Shown here: one piece after another, positions 43,401 through 53,459 of the stretch
Position numbering within the stretch: position 1 is the first letter of the stretch
Layout of the letters: each line of letters starts with the position of its first letter
NCBI GenBank assembly: GCA_030248215.1
Contig: JASANG010003801.1
Coordinates: 155,238 to 219,237, forward strand
DNA: 64,000 nt
DNA from: Enoplolaimus lenunculus
Taxonomy: Eukaryota; Nematoda; Enoplea; Enoplida; Thoracostomopsidae
Direction of reading: 5' to 3'
Translations under genes and position numbers: made by a program
The notes under the pieces: generated by a model
The model's database searches: none
What the model saw: only the letters and a program-made list of their open reading frames with translations
What the model was told of the DNA's origin: nothing

Positions 43401-46400
43401 TCACTGAAATTAAAGCCCAAAAATCGGTTCGACTGGTACAAAGATCGTTTTCAAATCGCTGGTGATTCGGGCAGTACTCGACGCGTATCGTTCTTCGCGT
43501 TTGCCGGTTGCTAATTTCGTCACATCCGTCAACAACTTTGGTTTGCTTAAAGACGTACGATCCAACGTCGATGTTGTTCGATGGCAAATTGTCGTCGCCG
43601 CAGAAACTTTCGTAGAAGCTGCAAAATATGATCAGTTTCACAAATTTTAGGTTTAGGTTTAAGCGCTTAGGTTTAGGCTTTTTATTAAAACCGGTACAAT
43701 CTGCAATGTTTGGTTCAAAAGTTTAACATGTATGATTAGGCAAACGTTTTAGCAATGTGAAATTTCGGGATCGCTATCCCGGCGTTACTGGATAACTTAT
43801 TATATTCAGTTTTCGAGGTATATATATTGTTTCATATGTGTTTCAATAATGGAAACTTTTGAAATCTATACTGATAGAAAGAAACTGTACTTAAACAGGG
43901 CATAAATCATTCGCGAGTGGGCCAATGTATAGAACAGGGCCGTATCAGTAGCATAAGTATATTTCTCAGCCATGCATACAGCGTAAGGCCTAACCTAAGC
44001 CTAAGAATAAGCAAAAAAACTAGTCCTGAACAACTTATTCGCTGTATAAATTTTAGTGCTGAATGCACAAAAAAGACACGAATTTTCACGGTTCAGAATA
44101 AGCTGCCAGCATCTAGGGAAACTGTTGCCAGCCTCAAGCAATATTTATACTTACTAAAATTAACCGTTACAGTTATACCCTTCCAAAATGGTATCCTTTA
44201 TCCCAAACTAGGCCCCACGTATAGATCACGAGCAAACCATAAGCTTTACTAATTGATTTTGCTTAGACTTATGCGGGGTTCACGTTATAACCGGGGCAGC
44301 TTGGGACACGTTTTGTCCCTATTAGACTATTGGGTAACATTTTTTCTGCTAATAGACTCTATATTATATTCAAAAAGTCGTATTTGTCTGCTATAACCAT
44401 GTGTAGGTCATCTTCTGTCCTTCAATATCATATGATATTCTACGTATTGTCAGCGAATATCATATGATAGGTATATTTTCAAATGTCTGCACACTTGACG
44501 TAACATACCAAAATTGTCCTGTTGAATATCATATGATACTAGAATTTGAAATTTGAATTTTTGAATTATGACACTGTTTCTCTAATCGATTTTGTGTCGG
44601 AAATGGCTGTTAAGAAGTGTATTTGGTATTTTAATCACATCTGTGCCTCTGTCGTCCGACTTTCCTTTAATCTATTAGCAACCGAAGATTACACTGTCCC
44701 GTTGAATATCATATGATATTCGCTGTAATTTTGGAATATTATATGATATTCGGATAAATGTCCGCTACTACCATGTGACATACCGACTCTTGTACACATT
44801 GTTCTTCTGAGAGCGGTGGTTTGTAAGTAAATGTCGTATGACATTCGAGTTTTGTCTGTTAACCCGATATGAGTGCTCGAATTTTAACGTTGACGTCGAA
44901 TCAACATGGGACAAACCGTGTCCCGCCTGCCCCGGTTATAACGTGAGTCCCGCATTAGGTTCCGGTTATTGGTTTTTATTGTTACGCTAAGGCTACTTAG
45001 GCTTATATGAACTGCAAAAAACGGTGATTCAAATTGACTCTCTCCGAAATACGCTTTTCCTGACTACACAAACTGAGTCAAAATTCGACTCCGCCTGAGT
45101 AAAATGCAAACTCAATTTGACTCCTGCGGATTCGAATTTTGATTCAGTTTGTGCAGTCAGGAAAAGCCTATTTCGGAGAGAATTAATTTGATTCACAATT
45201 TTTTGCAGTGTACTACTGTTGCGGTCGTGTTCAAATGTTAACAAAAACCAGTTGCAACTATTACCATTCAAGGCCAAAACATTGCGTGTTGCGTCCACAA
45301 TACATTCGGCCACATCCTTGGATGACAACGTTAATTGCGCCGGCGAGGTCTCGTAACCGCACATTGGCAGGGATATTCATATCAACGACAATGTCGAAAC
45401 ACGATGGCCAATCATAAGTCTAAAAATATCAACAATTTTAATAACAAAACTAAAACTTTTAGGCATCAACTTTAGTCTTTGGGGCCTATGCAAAGATCAG
45501 GTGCGTAACGTTTTCCGTGGGACTACAATAGAGTATATAAGCTTAAGCTGTAGACTAATTTTTCCTTAAGCTTATGCTTAAGTTCATTGTTAAGCTTAGT
45601 CTTAGGCTTAGGAATATGCTTACTGTTACGTTCGTGTTAGAGATACATTGGCAAACTTTGGAATTGGCTTACGATTTAGGCTTAGGCTTATCTGCCCGAT
45701 ACCGCTAAGCACAGGTCCGAATTAAGCTTAAGATTGCCGTAGGTTGTATAGGTTTAGGTTCTCACTATGGCTTAATATTCAACTTTTTCCTTGACTTGAG
45801 TTATGCCTTCTCGAACTTAAACCCTGTTTGCACTCCGCAGACCACCAGTTAATGGTCTTCGGTTGAGACAACTTGCATTTCCTCGTTGTCCTTTCTGTTC
45901 GATTCTAACATTGTCAACATCGACATAAAAGGGTGCGTTTCTATCATCTCTGCCACTGTCAAACGGATTTGAGTTTCCCATATCTGAAAAAGCATTAAAT
46001 GTGCTGTAACCGAGGGGAAACTGTGAAGGGCAGCGGGTTCCACCCCTTGTATTGATCTTTTAATGGCTTATTCTCGGGTGAAATTGAACAAAACGTTGTG
46101 CGGCATACGGCACATACGCTGCAAAAAATGGTGAGTCAAATTGACTTTCTCCGAAATATAGGCTCTACAGGACTACACAAACTGAGTCAAATTCGACTTC
46201 GCCTGTGTCAAATTAGATTCATTAATTGACTCTGGCGGAGACAAATTTGACTTAGTTTGTGTAGTTCCGTAGAGATTATTTCTGCGAGAGTCAATTTGAC
46301 TTACCATTTTTTGCAGTGTATGCTAAGAAACGACGAAAAGTCTATTCTAAAAATGTAAATTTCTACTTTGACTCGTAAATCACTGTCTAGGCTTAAACTT

Positions 46401-49400
46401 AGGCGCAGGCTTAACTGAAGACTTCAATAGTTGCTGGGAAAGAACTTTGTTATCGATATCGTATTGTCTGAAGACACCCTTGGTGCTATACTTACTGATA
46501 CATGGCACTTTTTTGGCTTTATTCAGTCGAAGTTTCGCTAAACTTCGTCCATTTCTCGGATTGTTCAGCGAGGCTGAATTGTCCTTTGATACGGTACTGT
46601 CGTAGACTTTTTGTGAACCAACATGAACCTAAAAATATTAATACAAAACCGCAATTCGTACAATTAGAACGCTGTAAATTTCAATGAGTTGATTAATCAA
46701 GTCAGAAAACGAATTAGTCAATTCTGGTTATTTCTGAGTTACTAACAGTAAACGTAATTCTCGGTGAATTTATTAACTCAGAATGAACTCAAGCAATATC
46801 GAGACTCCACTCATTCTGAATTATGTAACTTCCACAATAACATGCGTACACCAGGTGACCTTTGAGGAAGTAGTGTCTTGGGCACTGAAACCAAAAAAGC
46901 TTCAGTATCCTGTACGTTGAAGCCAAAAAGCTTCAGTGTTCTGGAAATTGAAGCATTTTTGCTTCAGCATCCTCCACACTGAAGCTTTGGCTTCAACGTC
47001 CACGATACTAAAGCCAAACATGCTTCAGTATACAGGATACTGAAGCCAAAAAGCTTCGGTGTCCAGGACATTGAAGCATTTTTCGCTTCAGTATCCTGCA
47101 CATTAAAGCTTTTTGGCTTTTAGTATCCTGGACGTTGAAGCCAAAAATGCTTCAGTATCCCGGCCGTTGAAGCAAAAAATGCTTCAATATCCTTGACACT
47201 GAAGCATTTTTGGCTTCAGTATCTCACACACTGAAGCATTTTGACTTCAGTATGCAGGCTACTGAAGCCAAAATTGCTTCAGTGTGAAAGATGCTGAAGC
47301 CAAAAACGCTTCAGTGTCCAGGAATTGAAACATTTTTGGCTTCAGCATCCGGGATTCTAAGAGATTTTATTTTTAACGGTTTAAATAATTCTATTTGCTT
47401 TCAAGAGATCAACGGAACAAACAGAAAATTTGGTTTCCCGCGGTACGAAAGAATTGGTTTCGAAACATACACATCTTATGTCATATGATTATTTATGTGC
47501 AAGTTCAATAGTAATAGTTGTTATAATTTTATTGAATTTACATTGTCAATTGTCTATGTACTTTTCATATTGCGATATGTTTGTAGATGTTTGTCTTTTA
47601 GTGTAATGAAATAAACAATATCAGTTGTGTATGATTATTAAGCTGGGCATCTAAAAACAAGAATCGCTACAATTTTTAGTGTCTGCATTGTTTTAACGTA
47701 AAATCAAGTAGTTTTTAAACCCGTTTTTTAAGTTTTAAAGTATATAACTTACTATGCTTCAGTGTCCCGTACTCTGTCATCAAAATTTGGTCGGATGCAA
47801 AGTTGTAAAACAAATGTTTGATTGCAAGTTGTCGTGATTCATTTTAAAATTCAAGCCAAAATTTGTTTTTATGTGTTTTTTGGCTATAGTGTTACTCTTA
47901 GAAGCGAAACATTAGCAACACGCATTTTGCTAAGCCTAATATGCCTGAGCTTAAAAGTAAATCATATATACACTAAACATTAGTCTAAGCGAAAGAATAA
48001 TTGTCTGATTTCTATAGACACACTCTATTCCAGTTTACGGGAATAGACGGAACACCCCAATAAGTATTGCGTAGACCACAAGATTGATCACTAGCCGTCC
48101 AATAGATGGAAAATGAGCGTTTTACCGCCCACCGGTGGATCTGTCGAGGTAATTACGAGATAATCATGTGGGGTTTTATTAAAAATGTTGGTTTTACCAC
48201 CCCCCTCTCATTTTCCATCTACTCCGTTCCCTGCCAGTCAATTTTGAACCCAGTGGTAATCACAGTTAAAGCTTTACCGATGTTTGCTTTGTTCGTCCTA
48301 AATTTTGTTGCGCCGCTGTCCAGCTCCGCTTACGGCCATCCTGAACGGATGCACGATCGCTTTTGACCAATCCGCGTGCTTTTCCATCGTTATGCTGGGC
48401 GATGAATCGCTTTCCAGCAGGATCCACTGAAATTGTTCCTTTTTTGTTTCGCTGATCATTCGTTGCTTCGCCTTTGTTTGATCGGCGATCGTAATTTGCC
48501 GCAAATTTCCTAAAAATATATTGACGTTCAGCTGTAAATACTACGCAATTTAGTCGTATCGTCAATAGCCGTCGACACATTCGTCACACAGCGAGTAGGA
48601 TCCACTGAAACGACACCTGATTTGCTGCACAAGAATCCTTGGTGGTATACACTCGGTAGACGGACCACGTGAGAATTTCTACGAATAGTCTTCACACCCA
48701 GTAGCTTTCACTCCATGCTTCCAAGAGTGGATACGGTGCCAGAGTGGGTAATGTTTTTGAACAAGAGTGTGCAACTGTCTTTCACGTGGCACAAAATGTA
48801 TAAACCACCGCGCATTGCGTTTTTGTTGCACCCCCTAATTATTTCGGATGTTCGATGTCGCATGACGTTTAATACACCTGGAATGTATGAAGAAAAATGC
48901 TATTTTTAAGAATATAAACAGCACTTTTTTTGCCATTTGCATATTTGTATTTCCTCTAAAGGGGGAGGGCGCAGGCTAAAGACGCAATATGCGCTAGTTA
49001 CATTTTATTTTGTACACAGAATGTACCCAGTTGCATACTCTTGTGTAAATGATCTCTTGATGCTACTATAAGGAAAGCAAACACGCTTGACATTATTGGA
49101 TTTCGGATAATATCTACAAGTGAAGCAATAACATTTCTTGGGAACCCAAAATTTTAAACGACGGGTTCAATCCTGCCCGTTTCGCGCTATTAAAACCGAA
49201 ATTTAGCAAATTATAAAATTTAAAAAAATTTAATCAGAATTATAACCCGATTAGATTTCAATGGTTTGTTGAAATTTTTGAACTAAAGTCTTTTTTATCA
49301 TCAACTAACTTTCTTCCATCGACCACAGCATTTGTGTCTCCATTAACCGCAGTTCCTGATGCAGTATGCCGACCGGCTTTGCTTGATTTTAGTTCAGTTT

Positions 49401-51590
49401 TCCCATCAACTGTGGCCTACATCATAATTAAACTAAATACAATTAGGCTTAAGCATATGTATTTTAAGGTCTCAAACGGAAACAGTAGACTAAAACTAAA
49501 ACTACTGTACTTTTTTAAAAATGAATTTTTTCGGTCAAAAATATATTTTTTGTTTTCCGATGCCGGTATTTTTCAACCTTCCAGTTCCCGTTCCTTTTCC
49601 GGTATTTTATAATCCGTGCATCTTGATACACTGTAAATTCCGTTGAGTTGGTTAGTCAACGCACAGAGGGAATTAGCTATTTCTGGTTATTTCTGAGTTA
49701 AATAGTAAACATTAACTCACTCTGAGCTGATTTATTTCAAGGTTTTAGTTGATTAATCAACTCAGAATGAGTTCAATCGGTTCAGAATTCTCGAAATTTC
49801 CGGAACATTAACGTAAAATCAAACAACTTAACAACATATTGCATATATTGGCTAAAATTAACTAGTTAACCATCATTCTTATTACCTAATTTCGCCTCAC
49901 GTCCGGCTCCGGCTCCAGCTCTGGCTCCGGCAAGTTTCGTTCACCTCCGGTTCCGGTATTTTTCACCTCCGGTTGCACCCGGATATAAAACGTCTCACTC
50001 CAAGCAGGATGGCTTTAAGCAAATTACTACTGAAAAGAAACTCTAAATTCTTGCTAGTGATCTAAATATTTTATATTTTACTTCAACAGGTCTGCCTTTG
50101 CCTTCGGCTTTAAGTTCTCGAGTCTGCCCGCGCCGATCGATGTTCGCCGTCGCCTGTGGAAGGCCTTCCAAACGAGCCCGAGCACTTTTGCGGGGATCAG
50201 CTCCAGCGAGCATACGTTTTCCGTTCGACGTCTGCCCTTGAGCGGCACCTCGTCGGTACTGACCTTGAAAGCTTTTACCAGCTGAAAAAATAGGTACTAA
50301 ATTAATGGTTATATTCCTCATTTTACTCAAGAAAATTTTCAAATTTTAAACAAATATATAATTTAGAAAATCTGTCACACCAACAGCTACAACGTATTCC
50401 ACATTATTAACACAGTTCATTTGGTTAACTATCGTAGTGGCTAAGCTTATCTGGTTTTTGTATTTAAATGAAATATGCAGGCCGACGTACAGAATAGGGC
50501 CGTAACAGTAGTATAAGTTCTAAGCCTAAGCCTGAGACTAAGCGTAAAAGAATGAGCTCATACCTAAGCCTAAAGCCTTCGCCTAAGCAAAAATTAGTCT
50601 AAAGATTAAGTTCACTCCCGCAGAAAAACGTTCCGCCCCTGATATTTACATGAGCCGCTATGTACAACTATTAGGTGGAACTATGTGTGCAAACAAAATT
50701 ACGTATCTTGCAGGGTGCAACTGGAGGCGAACAATACCGAAGCCGGAGCCGGAGGTGAGGCGAAATTAGGTAGTAACGATGATGGTTAACTAGTTAATTT
50801 TAGCCAATATCTGCAATATGTTGTTAAGGAAATTCTTTCCTGAAAATTGTGACAAAAGTAAAACGAAATGCGCTAAACAGATAAAATTTTGCAAAATTTT
50901 ACTACCGAAATTGCCGGAACCTCCGAGAAAAGTTTTACCGGAGCCGGACGCCGGAACCGGAGGCAGACCTCCGGTTGTCCCCGGGTATCATGGGTGTTCC
51001 AGTTTTATATGCAAAACAGGTCTGTCACATTTCATCGTATTGCTAAAATCAACGCAATCAAAGTAAAGATACGTCTCTCTAAAAGTATTTCAATATTAAT
51101 TATTCATCGTTAACAGAGTACAAAATTCTATCTTCAGAGTCCCTATTTCAGTGATTTTTCCAATCCGTCATCCATCAATGCACCCCACAACCAATTCAAT
51201 CTGTTGTATCGGTGCCGGAAATTTCAAGATAGACCTAAGAACAAGGATATTAAATGGTTTTACAACCGGGGCTCAAACTTTTCAGAGGGGGCCGCGCGAA
51301 ATGTTTTCGAAACAAGTTTAAACCCCCTCTTGGTACGGGACCGCAAGCAATCCAAATCCGTCTGTACACCACTGCCTATTAAGTATTCCACAAAATTTAC
51401 GGCAAACTTACTTTTGAGATGTTCAAATTTTCCACGTTGTGATTGTAAAGATGCACGACTTTCACCGCCAGGCAGATGAGCAAACTGACCAGCCCAGCAA
51501 AGTGAAGCGAACTCGAGCGCAAGTATGCCAATGGGAACGGCGAGTAAAGCTTTCGTTGGCAAGCTTAGCATTGTTGTTGTCGGATGAACG
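40236..51590 (-). CDS. Secreted protein of unknown family, 537 aa, nine exons
   Basis: Minus-strand exons, 5' to 3': 51590-51412 (ATG at 51571), 50281-50082, 48531-48334, 46628-46496, 45983-45823, 45419-45265, 43618-43405, 41475-41287, 40439-40236 (TGA 40238-40236). All eight junctions keep phase, with acceptors such as TTTTTCAG, TTTTAG, TTTACAG and TTTCAG. Residues 1-28 look like a signal peptide. Residues about 29-230 are basic with many Arg/Lys pairs; about 284-470 alternate hydrophobic residues as in beta-strands and contain most of the cysteines; the last 67 are Gly/Ser/Asn-rich. I count 15 cysteines after the signal. I do not recognise the family. A disulfide-bonded ligand, matrix or cuticle protein is conceivable. 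The gene converges on the p190 gene, and the ion channel gene lies upstream on the same strand. Confidence 0.72.
40516..40750 (-). mobile_element. TTAGGC-bearing MITE
   Basis: Left end GGTCAATGTAATGAGTAGTG; right end AAGCGTTCCGTCCCTGACTT then TACATGCGCC, the inverted form. Inside are CCTAAGCCTAAGCC blocks. It lies in the intron 40440-41286. Confidence 0.7.
40987..41202 (+). mobile_element. TTAGGC-bearing MITE
   Basis: Left end GCCCATGTAAAGATCTTGGG then CGGAAC; right end GTTACGGACCTGTTCTGTAC then ACTGGC. Internal GCTTAGGCTTAGG blocks. Opposite in orientation to its neighbour at 40516. Confidence 0.7.
41287..45983 (-). CDS. Cysteine-containing beta-rich region of the secreted protein (exons 5-8)
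   Basis: Exons 45983-45823 (phase 1 to 0), 45419-45265 (0 to 2), 43618-43405 (2 to 0) and 41475-41287 (0 to 0). Strand-like runs include APFYVDVDNVRIE, CFDIVVDMNIP, YVFKQTKVV, TRRTIRVEYC, NVQVDVFRL and CRNVEIDYSIEWLG. Cysteines cluster as GCGRMYC, NTQC and ECFYESFC; the Cys between exons 6 and 7 is made only by the splice (TG|C). NAS before Cys near residue 267 is a possible N-glycosylation site. The domain is unknown to me. The large intron 41476-43404 holds two tandem arrays. Confidence 0.72.
41511..41810. repeat. 150-bp tandem duplication
   Basis: Two head-to-tail copies, 41511-41660 and 41661-41810, differing at only a few bases. They begin TAGTTTGTGTTTGAAAATTA and end CGCCCGTCAAAGT. Confidence 0.92.
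41805..42049. repeat. 49-bp tandem repeat, five copies
   Basis: The unit starts CAAAGTAAACATTGGCCGAT and ends CTTTTTGCATGT, at 41805, 41854, 41903, 41952 and 42001, almost identical. It starts where the 150-bp duplication ends. Confidence 0.95.
43918..44010. mobile_element. TTAGGC-bearing MITE, end fragment
   Basis: GGGCCAATGTATAGAACAGG then GCCGTATCAGTAGCATAAG matches the left terminus of the family, followed by AGGCCTAACCTAAGCCTAAG. The right terminus is not clear. Confidence 0.5.
44273..44953. mobile_element. 681-bp MITE with long inverted ends and CATATG palindromes
   Basis: The left end GCGGGGTTCACGTTATAACC then GGGGCAG pairs with the right end CTGCCCC then GGTTATAACGTGAGTCCCGC over about 46 bp, with few mismatches. 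Five copies of GAATATCATATGATATTC or close forms lie inside (44424, 44455, 44524, 44704, 44734). There is no open frame. Confidence 0.78.
45010..45210. mobile_element. Palindromic GAGTC-rich MITE, copy 1
   Basis: ACTGCAAAAAACGGTGATTC to ATTCACAATTTTTTGCAGTG; nearly the whole element folds back. It contains ACTACACAAACTGAGTC and its inverse. Confidence 0.75.
45480..45655 (+). mobile_element. TTAGGC-bearing MITE
   Basis: Left end GGGGCCTATGCAAAGATCAG; right end TACTGTTACGTTCGTG..ACATTGGC. A short AGTCTTAGGCTTAGG core. Confidence 0.6.
46119..46318. mobile_element. Palindromic GAGTC-rich MITE, copy 2
   Basis: GCTGCAAAAAATGGTGAGTC to GACTTACCATTTTTTGCAGT, with the same inner arms as copies 1 and 3. 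It lies in the intron between exons 4 and 5 of the secreted-protein gene. Confidence 0.78.
46496..50281 (-). CDS. Basic region of the secreted protein (exons 2-4)
   Basis: Exons 50281-50082 (phase 1 to 0), 48531-48334 (0 to 0) and 46628-46496 (0 to 1). The first is very basic (GQYRRGAAQGQ, DPRKSARARLEG, ANIDRRGQTRELK) with several dibasic pairs that could be processing sites. The second reads IFLGNLRQITIADQTKAKQR and QFQWILLESDSSPS, which looks more structured. The third ends KLRLNKAKKVPC, bringing the first cysteine of the mature protein. If the protein is a proprotein, this is the likely propeptide; that is inference. Confidence 0.65.
46670..46845. mobile_element. CTGTAAATTnC foldback MITE
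   Basis: GCTGTAAATTTCAATGAGTT at the left, CATTCTGAATTATGTAACTT at the right; related to 49629, 52740 and 55413. Confidence 0.5.
46885..47355. repeat. Palindromic GCTTCAG minisatellite
   Basis: About 470 bp of alternating TGAAGCCAAAAA and TTTTTGGCTTCA arms spaced by (A/T)TCC(A/T)GGA-type loops. Units are about 30 bp and each arm can pair with its neighbours. It lies in the intron 46629-48333. Confidence 0.88.
48718..49055. mobile_element. Foldback MITE with GTGTGCAACTGTC / CCCAGTTGCATACTC arms
   Basis: The left arm AACAAGAGTGTGCAACTGTC then GCGCATTGCGTTTTTG mirrors the right arm AAGACGCAATATGCGC then CCCAGTTGCATACTCTTGTG. Same family as 38500 and 53698. Confidence 0.6.
49629..49810. mobile_element. 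CACTGTAAATTCC foldback MITE
   Basis: CACTGTAAATTCCGTTGAGT preceded by TA. Inner pairs GTTGATTAATCAACTC and AGTCAACG. Right end decayed. Confidence 0.6.
49815..49982 (-). mobile_element. CCGGTTGCACCC-ended MITE half
   Basis: It ends TTTTTCACCTCCGGTTGCACCC. TTGGCTAAAATTAACTAGTT and the following CCATCATT are the inverse of 50760-50815, so this and 50711-51000 are one inverted pair around exon 2 of the secreted-protein gene. Confidence 0.6.
50480..50657 (-). mobile_element. TTAGGC-bearing MITE
   Basis: GACGTACAGAATAGGGCCGT at the left; AAACGTTCCGCCCCTGATAT then TTACATGAGCC at the right. CCTAAGCCTGAGACTAAGCG core. Confidence 0.72.
50711..51000 (+). mobile_element. CAGGGTGCAACTGG-ended MITE
   Basis: It starts CAGGGTGCAACTGGAGGCGA. 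The inner GCCGGAGCCGGAGG and GTTTTACCGGAGCCGG blocks belong to the CCGG-rich family. The right end fades after CAGACCTCCGGTTGTCCCCGG. Confidence 0.6.
51412..51590 (-). CDS. First coding exon of the secreted protein: signal peptide
   Basis: The exon starts after a strong acceptor (ATATCTTCAG) and reaches ATG only 19 nt later, in the context ACAACAATG. The product begins MLSLPTK, then the hydrophobic core ALLAVPIGILALEFASL, then CWAG|Q as a likely signal peptidase site. There is no upstream ATG in the exon. An acceptor so close to the start means either a 5'-UTR intron or a spliced-leader trans-splice site. The donor is AAAA|GTAAGTTT, phase 1. Confidence 0.75.
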
Positions 51591-51666
51591 CTGAAGATAT
51601 TAATTTTTGATTTTATAGACTAAAATTCGAAAAAAACGTTTTAGTGGTGACCCTACTAGCTTTCTC

Positions 51667-51902
51667 GGCCCATGTATAGAACAGTGCCGGAACAGTAGTA
51701 GAAGCATATTCCTAAGCCTAACCCTAAGCTTAATCGTAAGGATTAGCCTATTCTTAATCCTAAGCCTAAGCCTAAAGCCTAAGCGTAAGGATGAACCTAT
51801 TTCTAAGCCTAAGCCTAAGCAAAAAAATTAGTCTAAAGCTTAAACTGACTCTATTTACAGCATCGTAGGCATACAATCCGGCCCCGTTTCTACGCATGGG
51901 CC
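51667..51902 (-). mobile_element. TTAGGC-bearing MITE just upstream of the secreted-protein gene
   Basis: GGCCCATGTATAGAACAGTG then CCGGAAC; the right end is CCGGCCCCGTTTCTACGCAT then GGGCC. A core of CCTAAGCCTAAGC blocks. It lies within 80 bp of the first coding exon's acceptor. Confidence 0.72.
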
Positions 51903-52437
51903 GTGTTTTCTATTAATTTTTACAGCAATCGTTGTCTGAAATAAAATGTACGGAACAGCGTACAGTAACCGATCCAAAATTTCTGACGTAGAGCATTCAT
52001 AGAGCGCTTGAAACCACTCTTTAAAAACACTTTACTTAAAATACTGTAGTTAAATTTCACTAAACCATAAGTTTCCTAAATGTAGAGTAAATGTTTGCTG
52101 AAATATAATGTAAATAAGTAAAACTACTGTTGTCATTTGCTGATTAATTAAGTAATTGTAAAACTAAGAATTTAATGTGTTTGCTTAAAATTAAGTAAAA
52201 CTTTGCCAAGCACCATAGTTAAAGTAAAACCGATACTTAATTCGGCAACAGTTTATATTTTCAAATTTTTAACAATAAAATTTGGAACACAAAGTGAGTC
52301 TTTATGTCAACAAAGCCTTTTTCCCAGTGTTACTATACTGAACCTGGTATTTCGCTCACTGGCGAATTTAAAGGAAACTTCAAGGCGTAGGCCTCTATAG
52401 TCATAAAACGAAAATTTAGCATATGATTTAGTTAGTA

Positions 52438-52657
52438 CACTGTAAATGATGGTGAGTCAAATTGACTCTCTCCGAAATTGGCTTTTCCTGACTACACAAA
52501 CTGAGTCCAAATTCGACTCCGCGAGAGTCAAACTCGACTCAATGAGTCGCTCAGTGAGTCAAATTTGACTCTGGCTGAGTCGAATTTGACTCAGTTTGTG
52601 TAGTCCGGAAAAGCCTATTTCGGGGAGAGTCAATTTGACTCACCATTTTTTGCAGTG
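52438..52657. mobile_element. Palindromic GAGTC-rich MITE with TA target site, copy 3
   Basis: CACTGTAAATGATGGTGAGT to ACTCACCATTTTTTGCAGTG, flanked by TA on both sides. Arms of about 85 bp. Ends CACTG/CAGTG and the TA target suggest a Tc1/mariner-type non-autonomous element (inference). Confidence 0.8.
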
Positions 52658-52739
52658 TACTGAAATTGCGTTTATTCAGTTTTTTCACAATTATATATAT
52701 AGCGCGTGCCAAGTTTCAGAAAATTAGGGATCCGCCTAT

Positions 52740-52984
52740 ACTGAAATTCCAATGACTTGATCAATCAACTCCTGTAGAGACTTAGCTATTTCTGAGTTAA
52801 TAAAATTTAACTCAATCTGAGGTGAGTCGGTTCTCGCTCGGAGTTCAGTTTGTTCCGTGTAAGTTGAATAATTTAAGTCAGAGTGAATTTTATTGACTCA
52901 GAATTCTGTGCTCTAAAAGTGCTAAACTCAGACTGGGTGATTCGACTCATTCTGAGTTAAAATTTACTCGTTGGATTCACAGTG
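52740..52984. mobile_element. CACTGTAAATTCC foldback MITE
   Basis: It starts ACTGAAATTCCAATGACTTG and ends ACTCGTTGGATTCACAGTG. Inner GAGTTAA, GACTCA and AGTGAATTTTATTGACTCAG arms fold back. Confidence 0.6.
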
Positions 52985-53214
52985 AATGCTTGTACTTTGT
53001 GTAGATTTGTGATTAAAGTATACGGTAGAATGAATATTCATTTCTATACCTCCATTCATATAAAATTCCCATTCGCATCCCTGTTTTTGTATAAAATATT
53101 TTCCCAAAAAATCAGTAAGTCTTTTAGTTTGCGATTAGGCTTAAGCTTAGGGCTTAGATACATTCATGAAATTCGTTCGGATCTCCCTTTATGAACAAAG
53201 CCTACCACTTTTAC

Positions 53215-53459
53215 GGTCAATGTAAAAGAACAGGGGCGGAACAGTATTATAAGCATATGCCTAAGCCTAAGCCGAAGCCTAAGCGTAAGGATAAGCATAT
53301 TCCTAAGCCTAAGCCCAAGCCAAATCGGAAAAATGAGCATATTCCTAAACCTAAGCCTAAGCCTGAGCCTAAGCCAAGCAAAAAATAATTCTAAAGCTTA
53401 ACCTTACTCTTTTCTAATCCTACACCAAAACGTTCCGCCCCTGATCTTTACACTGGCCG
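53215..53459 (-). mobile_element. TTAGGC-bearing MITE with well-kept ends
   Basis: Left end GGTCAATGTAAAAGAACAGG then GGCGGAAC; right end GTTCCGCCCCTGATCTTTAC then ACTGGCC. The core has CCTAAGCCTAAGCC in three blocks separated by GTAAGGATAAGCATATT-like spacers. It is the clearest member of the family. Confidence 0.82.

Noticed and set aside
53191-53388. + frame with KPKPKPK repeats
   Set aside because: It is the translation of the CCTAAG array inside a TTAGGC-bearing MITE. The same holds for the minus-strand frame at 59363-59722.
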